A DNA stretch of 64,000 nucleotides from an uncultured Desulfobacterales bacterium (lineage in GTDB: Bacteria; Desulfobacterota; Desulfobacteria; Desulfobacterales; SpSt-501). The notes below the pieces were generated by a model. That model worked only from the letters and a program-made list of their open reading frames with translations. It did no database searches and had not been told where the DNA came from. The translations under genes were made by a program, and so were the position numbers. Shown one piece after another: positions 16,998 to 24,217 of this stretch (position 1 is the stretch's first letter; each line of letters begins with the position of its first letter). The stretch is taken from assembly GCA_938048455.1 (NCBI GenBank), contig CALIUY010000012.1, positions 90,538 to 154,537 on the forward strand, given 5' to 3'.

Positions 16998-18884
16998 TCA
17001 ACCGTTTCCGTAGCAGCCGAGCAGCTTGAAGAACTCGCTTTTTTCCTCGATCGCCCGACGGACCGCGTCCATCTCCGGAGCTTCCAGGTCGGCTTCGACG
17101 TCGATGTAGAAAAGGTAACGCCAGGGTTCCCCCGGGATCGGCCGCGATTCGAGCTTGATCATGTTGACCCGGTTTGCGGCGAAGACCTCCAGAATGGAAA
17201 AAAGGGCCCCGGGCTCGTTTCGCGCCGAGCAGAGCAGCGAGGACTTGGTCGCTTTCCGCGGCTCGATCGGCTCCCGGCCGACCACGACGAAGCGGGTGAA
17301 GTTTCGCGGGTTGTCCTCGATGCCCGGGACGAGAACGGTGAGCCCGTAGTGCTCGGCGGCGCTCTGGTTGGCGATCGCCGCGAGCGCCGGGTTCTCTTCA
17401 TCGCGCACGCGCTCGGCAGCCGCGGCGGTGTCGCTCACGGCCACCTGCTCCCAGTCGAATTGGGAGAGAAAGCGGCGGCATTGCTCGAAGCCCTGGGGAT
17501 GGGAGAGCACCCGCCGGATCCCCTCCAGCTCGGCCCCCGGCCGAGCAAGCAGGTTCTGGGTGATGCGGATCGTCAGCTCGCCCAGGATCCTCAAGTCGTA
17601 TTCCCGCAGGAGATCGTAGCTTTCGTGGATGCTCCCGGAGAGCGAGTTCTCGATCGGGATCACCCCGTAGTCGATGCGGCCTTCCCGGATCGCCGCGAAT
17701 ATCGAGCGGAAGGTGGGCAGCGATACGGCCTCCACGGCATCGGCGAAGTACTGTTGACAGGCCTTGTGGCTGAAGCTTCCGATGCGGCCCATGAAGCCCG
17801 CGCGCGGCTTGGCGTTTCCGGCCTCCTGTGCGCGACGGCCGATGGTGCGGACGCGGTCCATGTGGCTGAAGTCGAGGCGTTTTCCGATCACCGGGGCGAT
17901 CACATAGAGGTCGCGCATGAGCTGGCGGAACTGGGCGGGGTAGAGGCTCTGGGCGCCGTCGGAAAGGGCCCGCGGCGGGTCGTGGTGCACTTCGACCATG
18001 ATTCCGTCGGCTCCGGCGGCCACCGCGGCGCGCGCCATAGGGCTCACCTTCTCGCGCATTCCGGTCGCGTGGCTCGGGTCGATGACGATGGGCAAATGGG
18101 TGAGTTTCTTGATCACCGGGATCGCCGAGAGATCGAGCGTGTTCCGCGTGTAGGGCTCGAAGGTCCGGATCCCCCGCTCGCAGAGAATCACCTGTCCGTC
18201 GCCTTCGGAGAGGATGTATTCGGCGGACATGAGCCATTCCTCGATCGTGCCGGCGAGTCCGCGCTTGAGCAGGACGGGCTTGCCCATGCGGCCGGCGCAT
18301 TTGAGGAGCTCGAAGTTTTGCATGTTGCGGGCGCCGATCTGGACGACATCCACGTATTTGAAGATCAAATCCGCCTGCGAGGGCGAGGTCATCTCGGTCA
18401 CGACCGGAAGTCCCAGCGTCTCGCGCACCTCGGCCAGGATCTTGAGGCCGTCCTCTTCGAGTCCCTGAAACGAGTAGGGCGAGGTCCGCGGCTTGAAGGC
18501 TCCGCCGCGGAAGAGGGTCGCCCCGGCCTGTTTGACCTCCCGGGCGATCGTGAGCGCCTGCTCGAGGCTCTCGACGGCGCAGGGGCCGGCGATCACGCAG
18601 AGGTTCTCCCCGCCGACCAGAACGTCGCGCACGCGGACGAGGGTGTCCTGGGGGTGCATCTGGCGGCCGACGAGCTTGTAGGGCGTGGTCACGCGGACGA
18701 CGCGTGCGACCCCCGGCAGCCGTCCGATCTCTTCCTCGCTCATCCCGGCCTTGCCCAGGATCCCGATCCGCTGCGTGCCCTCGACGGCGGGAAGTTCCCG
18801 GCAGTCGCAGCGCTGGGCCTTGAGCCGGCGGATGAGCTGGGTCCTTCCTTCCGGCGTCAGTTCCTTTTCCAACTCGAGTATCAT
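16998..18884 (-). CDS. Bifunctional DAHP synthase (type I-beta) / prephenate dehydratase fusion
   Basis: A 628-residue fusion of the first enzyme of the shikimate pathway to the phenylalanine-branch dehydratase. Residues 1 to about 75 are the ferredoxin-like regulatory domain of AroF; about 90-345 are the DAHP synthase barrel (VIAGPCAVES, FRGGAFKPRTSPYSFQG, QIGARNMQNFELLK, IDPSHATG). Prephenate dehydratase begins near 363 (GRIGSFSHKACQQYF, IPIENSLSGSIHESYDLL, VLSHPQGFEQC, NPRNFTRF), and an ACT domain with the ESRP motif occupies about 555-628. No chorismate mutase domain is present. Start 18884 follows GGAGGAGG. The ACT domain suggests phenylalanine feedback acting on both activities. The leader carries an apparent attenuator (18923-18999). 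Confidence 0.9.
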   Translation of the reverse strand: MILELEKELTPEGRTQLIRRLKAQRCDCRELPAVEGTQRIGILGKAGMSEEEIGRLPGVARVVRVTTPYKLVGRQMHPQDTLVRVRDVLVGGENLCVIAGPCAVESLEQALTIAREVKQAGATLFRGGAFKPRTSPYSFQGLEEDGLKILAEVRETLGLPVVTEMTSPSQADLIFKYVDVVQIGARNMQNFELLKCAGRMGKPVLLKRGLAGTIEEWLMSAEYILSEGDGQVILCERGIRTFEPYTRNTLDLSAIPVIKKLTHLPIVIDPSHATGMREKVSPMARAAVAAGADGIMVEVHHDPPRALSDGAQSLYPAQFRQLMRDLYVIAPVIGKRLDFSHMDRVRTIGRRAQEAGNAKPRAGFMGRIGSFSHKACQQYFADAVEAVSLPTFRSIFAAIREGRIDYGVIPIENSLSGSIHESYDLLREYDLRILGELTIRITQNLLARPGAELEGIRRVLSHPQGFEQCRRFLSQFDWEQVAVSDTAAAAERVRDEENPALAAIANQSAAEHYGLTVLVPGIEDNPRNFTRFVVVGREPIEPRKATKSSLLCSARNEPGALFSILEVFAANRVNMIKLESRPIPGEPWRYLFYIDVEADLEAPEMDAVRRAIEEKSEFFKLLGCYGNG

Positions 18885-18922
18885 GGCGGAATCCTCCTCC
18901 GGCGGGCGCCGCGGGCGGGTCG

Positions 18923-18999
18923 AAAAAAGAAAAGAGCTCCGAGAGCGGTCTCGGAGCTCCACCTCCAGGCTCCGGATAGACCGCCGCCGGTCCATCCGG
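18923..18999 (-). promoter_or_regulatory. Transcription attenuator: pause hairpin, antiterminator and intrinsic terminator
   Basis: Read on the minus strand. Pause hairpin: CCGGATGGACCG (18999-18988) pairs with CGGTCTATCCGG (18983-18972), 12 pairs with one G-T. Terminator: GAGCTCCGAGA (18959-18949) pairs perfectly with TCTCGGAGCTC (18944-18934) and is followed by TTTTCTTTTTT (18933-18923). Alternative antiterminator: CGGTCT-atc-CGGAGC, the 3' arm of the first hairpin, pairs with GCTCCGAGACCG, the 5' arm and loop of the terminator. The three structures are mutually exclusive, as in classical attenuators. The gene start at 18884 lies 39 bases beyond the T-run. Confidence 0.75.
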
Positions 19000-19026
19000 G
19001 CCCCCCAAAAAAAACGATCGTTTCCT

Positions 19027-19083
19027 TCAGGATCCCGGATGGACGATTCCAAAGCACCAAAAGCCGAGGAACCGTCCGTCCAC
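19027..19083 (-). CDS. Candidate leader peptide of the aroF-pheA attenuator
   Basis: An 18-codon ORF with a GTG start, MDGRFLGFWCFGIVHPGS, holding three phenylalanine codons (positions 5, 8, 11) and one tryptophan. AAGG about nine bases upstream could serve as ribosome site, and the predicted transcript starts about 25 bases before the GTG. Phe content is modest compared with enteric pheL, and the Phe codons end some 50 bases before the first attenuator arm, farther than in textbook cases. The call is therefore tentative. Confidence 0.4.
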   Translation of the reverse strand: MDGRFLGFWCFGIVHPGS

Positions 19084-19114
19084 GAAAAGCGCCTTGTTGG
19101 CCGAATTTGAACTC

Positions 19115-19144
19115 CGCCTACCACGCCCCCGGCTCCGCTGTCAA
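19115..19144 (-). promoter_or_regulatory. Candidate promoter for the aroF-pheA leader
   Basis: A perfect -35 hexamer TTGACA (19144-19139) is followed after 18 bases by TAGGCG (19120-19115), a poor -10. The predicted start near 19108 fits the position of the leader peptide and attenuator. The region 19084-19227 also serves the divergent lon gene. Confidence 0.45.
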
Positions 19145-19227
19145 GAACGGCCTCGACTTCTTCCTTTACAATCCCGCCGGGGTCATTACCTTGGGATCAA
19201 AAATCCGCCGTTCAGGAGCAAGCACGG

Positions 19228-21684
19228 ATGACCCGTCCCCAAGCCTTTCGTATGGCGCCCGAGTCCGAGGAGTCCTCCGCGGCCAGCGCCTCGGTTGCGC
19301 TCCCGGAGGAGTTGCCGATTCTGCCGCTGCGGAACACGGTCGCCTTTCCGTTTACGATCATCCCCCTTTCGATCGGCATCCCCCGTTCGCTCAAACTGAT
19401 TGAAGAGGCCCGCCAGGGTGAGCGGTTGATCGGGTTGGTGGCGATGAAGGAGCCGCGGATCGAGGAGCCGATGCCCGGGCAGGTGCACGAGGTGGGGACG
19501 ATCGCCCGCATCGAACGCGTCGCCCAGAACGCCGAGGGGCACCTCAGCGTGATTGTCCAGTGTCTGGAGCGCTTCCGCATCCAATTCTGGACCGCCCAGC
19601 AGCCTTACCTCAAGGCGCGCATCGCCGTGGCCCCCGACCGCGTGGAGGAGGATCTGGAGACCGACGCCCTGCAGCGCAGCCTGCTCGACCTCGCGCGCGA
19701 GGTCGTGGCCCTCTCGCCGAACTACCCCAAGGAGGCCGCCGATTTCCTCGCCCAGGTGAAGAACCCGCGCTACCTCGCCTATCTGGTCGCCAACTACGCG
19801 GGGCTTGAGTTGGAAAAGGCCCAAGAGGTGCTCGCGGCCGACGATTTGAAAGAGAAGCTGCGATTGCTGGTCGCCCACCTCGCCCGGGAGAAGGAGCTCC
19901 TTTCGCTCGGCCAGAAGATTCAGAGCGACGCCCGGGAGGAGATGGAAAAGGCCCAGCGCGACTATTTCCTGCGCCAGCAGCTCAAGGCCATTCAGAAGGA
20001 GCTGGGGGAAGCCGACGACTCCCGGGCCGAGGCCGACGAGTACGCCGAAAAGATCGCCGCCGCCGAGCTGCCCGAGGAGGCGCGCAAAGAGGCCGAACGC
20101 GAACTCAAGCGCCTGCGCGGCATGTCCCCCCACTCGCCGGAGACCTCGATGATCCGCACCTATCTCGACTGGATCCTCGAGCTGCCCTGGAAAAAGCTGA
20201 GCGAAGACCGCACCGACATCGGCCATGCGCGGCGCGTCCTCGACGAGGATCACTACGGGCTGCAGGAGATCAAGGAGCGCATCCTCGAGGTGCTCGCGGT
20301 CCGCAGGCTCCGCGCCGAGCGGAGCCTGGGCGCGGCCGGCGGGGAAGCGGCGGAGGACGGCGAGGCGAGGGGGGCGATCCTGTGCTTCGTCGGGCCGCCG
20401 GGGGTGGGCAAGACGAGCCTGGGCAAGAGCATCGCCCGCGCGCTCGGCCGCAGCTTCACGCGCATGAGCCTGGGCGGGGTGCGCGACGAGGCGGAGATCC
20501 GCGGGCACCGCCGCACCTACATCGGTGCCATGCCCGGCCGCATCCTCCAGGCCATCCGGCGCGCCGGCACCCGCAACCCGGTGTTCATGCTCGACGAGGT
20601 GGACAAGATCGGCCAGGACTGGCGGGGCGATCCGGCGAGCGCGCTGCTCGAGGTCCTCGACCCGGCTCAGAACCGCGCCTTCCGGGATCATTACCTGGAT
20701 GTCGATTTCGACCTGAGCGAGGTGATCTTCATCACCACCGCCAACCAGCTCGAAACCGTCCCCGCGCCCTTGCGCGACCGCATGGAGATCCTCGCCCTCG
20801 ACGGCTACACCGAGGCCGAAAAGCTCGAGATCGCACGCCGGCATCTCATCCCGCGGCAGCTCAAGGCGAACGGCCTGCGGGAGGAAGAGATCACCTTCAC
20901 CGACGACGCGGTGCGGAAAATCGTGCGCGACTACACGCGCGAGGCCGGGGTGCGCTCCCTCGAACGGGCGATCGGAGCGGTCTGCCGCAAGAGCGCGGTG
21001 CGGATCGTCGAGCAGCAGTGGAGCCATGTACTCGTGACCCCCGAGCTCGTGCGCGAGGTGCTGCGCAAGGAGGCCTTCGAGTCCGAGCGCTCCGAGCCGA
21101 TCGAGATCCCGGGGATCGCCACGGGTCTCGCCGTCACCTCCTTCGGCGGTGACATCCTCTTCATCGAAGCGACGCGCATGAAAGGCAAGGGGACCCTGAC
21201 CCTGACCGGCCACCTGGGGGAGGTGATGCGCGAAAGCGCCCAGATCGCCCACAGCTACGTGCGCTCCAAAGCCGAGACGCTGGGCGTCGATCCGGCGGTC
21301 TTTGAAACGAGCGACGTCCACTTGCACGTTCCTGCGGGGGCCATCCCCAAGGACGGCCCCTCGGCCGGGGTCGCCATGGTGCTGGCGATGGCGAGCCTCT
21401 TCAGCGGCCGGACCGTGCGGGGCGATGTCGGCATGACCGGCGAGGTGACGCTGCGCGGCCGTGTGCTGCCGGTGGGAGGGATCAAGATGAAGCTGCTCGC
21501 CGCCCACCGCGCGGGCTTGTCCACGGTGATCCTGCCGCGGCGAAACGAGAAAGACCTCGAGGAGGTCCCCCGCGAGGTGCTTGACGCCCTCCGGCTCGTC
21601 CTCGTCGAACGCATCGAGGAGGCGCTTCCCGTCGCTCTGGGGATCGAAGACCTCCGTCAGGCCGTCCTCCCCCTGGTCGGCTGA
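19228..21684 (+). CDS. lon: ATP-dependent protease La (Lon)
   Basis: An 818-residue soluble AAA+ serine protease that degrades misfolded and regulatory proteins. The N-terminal substrate domain starts LPILPLRNTVAFPFTIIP. A coiled-coil middle region (about 240-300) leads to the ATPase module with Walker A GPPGVGKTSLGKS (near residue 390) and Walker B VFMLDEVDKIG. The proteolytic domain has the Ser-Lys dyad: S712 in KDGPSAGV and K755 in GGIKMKLLAAH, with the usual 43-residue spacing. Start 19228 has AGGAG nine bases upstream. The gene diverges from aroF-pheA and is followed after six bases by a hydrolase gene. Confidence 0.95.
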   Translation: MTRPQAFRMAPESEESSAASASVALPEELPILPLRNTVAFPFTIIPLSIGIPRSLKLIEEARQGERLIGLVAMKEPRIEEPMPGQVHEVGTIARIERVAQNAEGHLSVIVQCLERFRIQFWTAQQPYLKARIAVAPDRVEEDLETDALQRSLLDLAREVVALSPNYPKEAADFLAQVKNPRYLAYLVANYAGLELEKAQEVLAADDLKEKLRLLVAHLAREKELLSLGQKIQSDAREEMEKAQRDYFLRQQLKAIQKELGEADDSRAEADEYAEKIAAAELPEEARKEAERELKRLRGMSPHSPETSMIRTYLDWILELPWKKLSEDRTDIGHARRVLDEDHYGLQEIKERILEVLAVRRLRAERSLGAAGGEAAEDGEARGAILCFVGPPGVGKTSLGKSIARALGRSFTRMSLGGVRDEAEIRGHRRTYIGAMPGRILQAIRRAGTRNPVFMLDEVDKIGQDWRGDPASALLEVLDPAQNRAFRDHYLDVDFDLSEVIFITTANQLETVPAPLRDRMEILALDGYTEAEKLEIARRHLIPRQLKANGLREEEITFTDDAVRKIVRDYTREAGVRSLERAIGAVCRKSAVRIVEQQWSHVLVTPELVREVLRKEAFESERSEPIEIPGIATGLAVTSFGGDILFIEATRMKGKGTLTLTGHLGEVMRESAQIAHSYVRSKAETLGVDPAVFETSDVHLHVPAGAIPKDGPSAGVAMVLAMASLFSGRTVRGDVGMTGEVTLRGRVLPVGGIKMKLLAAHRAGLSTVILPRRNEKDLEEVPREVLDALRLVLVERIEEALPVALGIEDLRQAVLPLVG

Positions 21685-21690
21685 AGGGCC

Positions 21691-22572
21691 ATGGGCGCAG
21701 CGCCGGCTCCGGGAAGGTGGTTTTATCCGGAGGGCGGGGCGCTGCGGGGCGCGGCGCTTGTCCTGCACGGGCTGAACCTCGACCCGGAGCGGATGCGGCC
21801 GTTGATCGCGCTGTTGCATGCGGCGGGAATCGCGGCCTTTCTCCTGGAGCTTTACGGCCACGGGGGAAATTTCGCGGCCCGGTCCGGATCGGATGCCCGC
21901 CGGGACCGGCTGGCCGCTCTCCAATCCTGCCGACATGCGCTCTGGGCCGAGGAGGCGATCGCCGGATTCCGCGAAGTGCGCCGCGTCGCCGCGGCGGCCT
22001 CCGGCGAGGCGGTTTTCGTCGGCTTCTCCTACGGCGCGCTTCTGGGTTGCGATCTTCTCGTCTCCCGCCCCGAGGTCGCCTTCGCCCGCATGGTGTTGCT
22101 GGCGCCCGCGCTCCGCCTGCGTCCCTGGGACCGGGCGATCCGGCTGCTCTCCCCTTTCCCGGGGCTGGTCCTGCCCACGCCCGCCCCCGCAGGGTATGCG
22201 GCGAATCCGGGGACCCCGGTCGCCGCGTACAACGCCCTTTTCGCAACCCTGAAGCATTTCGAAGCCCATCTCGGACCGCGGCTGAACATCCCGACGCTGG
22301 TTTTCGTGGACCCGGGCGACGAGCTGATCTCCTTCGAGGGGCTTAAAGGCCTGGTCTCCGAGCAGCGGCTCGACCGCTGGCGGATCCATCCCCTGCGCGT
22401 GAGTCGGCCGGTGCTCGCCGGTGCCTACCGCCACCTGATTCTAGACGAAGAGAGCGCGGGCCGGCGGGCCTGGGCGGAGCTCCGGCACACCCTGCTCGCT
22501 TTCCTCGGGGAGGCCGAAGTCAATCTCGGGGTGCCATTTTCTTCTCGCCAAAACCCCGATTCGGGAGTATAA
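21691..22572 (+). CDS. Alpha/beta hydrolase (serine hydrolase, S33/lysophospholipase-like)
   Basis: A 293-residue alpha/beta-fold hydrolase. LVLHGLNLDPERM gives the oxyanion-hole strand, VFVGFSYGALLG carries the nucleophile elbow G-x-S-x-G with the catalytic serine, VFVDPGDELIS the acid, and YRHLILDE the likely catalytic histidine. No signal peptide is evident. It starts six bases after lon and is probably co-transcribed. The substrate is unknown; carboxylesterase or monoacylglycerol lipase activity are typical for the fold. Confidence 0.75.
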   Translation: MGAAPAPGRWFYPEGGALRGAALVLHGLNLDPERMRPLIALLHAAGIAAFLLELYGHGGNFAARSGSDARRDRLAALQSCRHALWAEEAIAGFREVRRVAAAASGEAVFVGFSYGALLGCDLLVSRPEVAFARMVLLAPALRLRPWDRAIRLLSPFPGLVLPTPAPAGYAANPGTPVAAYNALFATLKHFEAHLGPRLNIPTLVFVDPGDELISFEGLKGLVSEQRLDRWRIHPLRVSRPVLAGAYRHLILDEESAGRRAWAELRHTLLAFLGEAEVNLGVPFSSRQNPDSGV

Positions 22573-22680
22573 ACCGCCCCAAGCGCGCCTCAGGAAGGTC
22601 CTTTCCGCCTCGGGATTCGTGGAAGAGAGAACGCCGCCGAAAGGCGGGCGGCTGAACCGCAACAGGAAGGAGGGATCCCC

Positions 22681-24036
22681 ATGCTGAGAAGCCTTGCCTC
22701 GTTTTTCACCCATTTGATGCGCAACTACCTTCCGGACGCCTATCTGTTCGCCATTCTGCTGACCTTCCTCTCCGCCATCCTCGCCCTGATCTTCACCGAT
22801 GCCGGCTTCCTGAAGGTCATCACCACCTGGGGGGATGGGATTTACGGCATCATCGCCTTCGCCATGCAGATGGTGCTGATCCTGATCACCGGCCATGCGC
22901 TGGCGCTCACGCCTGCGGTGAACAGCGTGCTTGTCGCCATCGCCGGGATCGGCTCCACGCCGGTGCGGGCGGGGATGATCGTCGCCTTCGTCGGCGGGAT
23001 CTGCTCCTGGATCAACTGGGGCTTCGGGCTGATCGTGAGCGGGCTGCTCGCCCTCGAGATCGCCCGCCGCAACCGCGAGGTCGACTTTCCCTACCTGATC
23101 GCCGCCGGCTACTCCGGCTTCGTCGTCTGGCACATGGGTCTTTCGGGTTCGATCCCGCTGGTGTGCGCCACGGCCAAGCACGCCCAGAACTTCATCGAGA
23201 AGGCGACCGGGGCCGTGGTCCCGGTCTCCCAGAGCATCTTCACCGCCTTCAACCTCGTGCCGCTGATCCTGATCGTCCTGACCATGCCGCTCCTCTACGC
23301 CTTCATCCACCCCCGGCGCGAAGAGGTGAAGCTCATCCCCCCCGAAAAGCTCAAGGAGGTGGAGAGCGCGACGGTGCGGGTGCCGCGGCCGGAGAATCCG
23401 ACCATCGCCCAGCGCATCGACCACAGCGTCATCATCAACCTCATCTTCGGGATTCTGGGCCTGATCTACCTCTACCGCCATTTCAGCGCCAAGGGCTTCG
23501 ATCTCAACCTGAACATCGTGATTTTCATCTTTTTCATTTGCGGGGTGCTGCTCCACGGCAAGCCCGTGAACTACATTAACGCCATCTCGATCGCGATCCG
23601 CGGCGCGGGGGGGATCGCCCTGCAATTCCCGCTCTACGGCGGCATCCAAGGGATCATGGTCGGGACCGGACTCGCCAAGGTCATCGCCGGCTGGTTCGTC
23701 GCCGTCTCCACGGCCGGAACGTTTTACATGCTCCAATTCTGGGCCGCCGGGATCATCAACCTGTTCGTGCCCTCCGGCGGCGGGCAATGGGCCGTGCAGG
23801 GTCCGATCACCATCGAGGCGGCGAAGACCATGGGAATCGACATGGTGCGTTCGGCCATGTCCGTCGCCTGGGGCGATCAGTGGACCAACATGATCCAGCC
23901 CTTCTGGGCGCTGCCGTTGCTCGGTCTGGCGGGGCTTTCGGCCCGGGACGTCATGGGCTACACCACCATGGCGCTCCTGTGGAGCGGACTGATCATGACC
24001 GTCTGCGCCCTGCTCATGGGATACGGGATCCTGTAA
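22681..24036 (+). CDS. Short-chain fatty acid transporter, AtoE family
   Basis: A 451-residue polytopic membrane protein with about 12 hydrophobic helices. The start MLRSLASFFTHLMRNYLPDAY, then ALTPAVNSVLVAIAG, the SWINWGFGLIVSGLLALEIAR block and the late PSGGGQWAVQGPI segment are characteristic of AtoE/TIGR00366 transporters, which import acetoacetate, butyrate and related acids. The ATG at 22681 is preceded by AGGAAGGAGGG. It is flanked downstream by a strong terminator (24152-24188). With the adjacent SSS symporter it suggests uptake of small carboxylates. Confidence 0.88.
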   Translation: MLRSLASFFTHLMRNYLPDAYLFAILLTFLSAILALIFTDAGFLKVITTWGDGIYGIIAFAMQMVLILITGHALALTPAVNSVLVAIAGIGSTPVRAGMIVAFVGGICSWINWGFGLIVSGLLALEIARRNREVDFPYLIAAGYSGFVVWHMGLSGSIPLVCATAKHAQNFIEKATGAVVPVSQSIFTAFNLVPLILIVLTMPLLYAFIHPRREEVKLIPPEKLKEVESATVRVPRPENPTIAQRIDHSVIINLIFGILGLIYLYRHFSAKGFDLNLNIVIFIFFICGVLLHGKPVNYINAISIAIRGAGGIALQFPLYGGIQGIMVGTGLAKVIAGWFVAVSTAGTFYMLQFWAAGIINLFVPSGGGQWAVQGPITIEAAKTMGIDMVRSAMSVAWGDQWTNMIQPFWALPLLGLAGLSARDVMGYTTMALLWSGLIMTVCALLMGYGIL

Positions 24037-24151
24037 ACGGATTTCCGGAAAAAGAAGAAGGACTTGACGACGCAGGGAAAGCCGCACTAAAGAAAGGCCC
24101 GCGCCGGAGGCACTCCGGCCGCGTTCTTCGTCAACAGGGTCATGTCAGGCG

Positions 24152-24188
24152 AACGCCATCCCGACCCGGGTCGGGATGGCGTTTTTTT
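24152..24188 (+). terminator. Strong intrinsic terminator after the AtoE-type gene
   Basis: A perfect inverted repeat (24152-24167 with 24168-24183; core GCCATCCCGAC / GTCGGGATGGC) is followed by a run of seven T (24182-24188). A smaller hairpin, CCGGAG (24104-24109) with CTCCGG (24113-24118), precedes it. It separates the AtoE gene from the following symporter gene. Confidence 0.9.
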
Positions 24189-24217
24189 GTCGGGTGCGGT
24201 TTTCGGGGAGGGCGGGC

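Noticed and set aside
18960..19020. Phe-Phe-Trp codons directly ahead of the pause hairpin as the leader peptide
   Set aside because: They lie at a better distance for ribosome stalling, but no frame containing them has both a supported start and a stop before the terminator.
18923..19100. T-box riboswitch instead of a peptide attenuator
   Set aside because: No T-box consensus (GGTGGnACCGCG-like) or specifier stem could be found.
18885..19124. In-frame upstream extension of the AroF-PheA protein by 80 codons
   Set aside because: It would translate through the attenuator hairpins; the family N-terminus and a strong ribosome site both place the start at 18884.
19160..19175. TACAAT as -10 of the lon promoter
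   Set aside because: The -10 is good but no acceptable -35 exists at 16-18 bases; not strong enough to list.
19186..22434. Minus-strand frame of over 1000 codons opposite lon
   Set aside because: Same reason; Lon motifs are intact on the plus strand.
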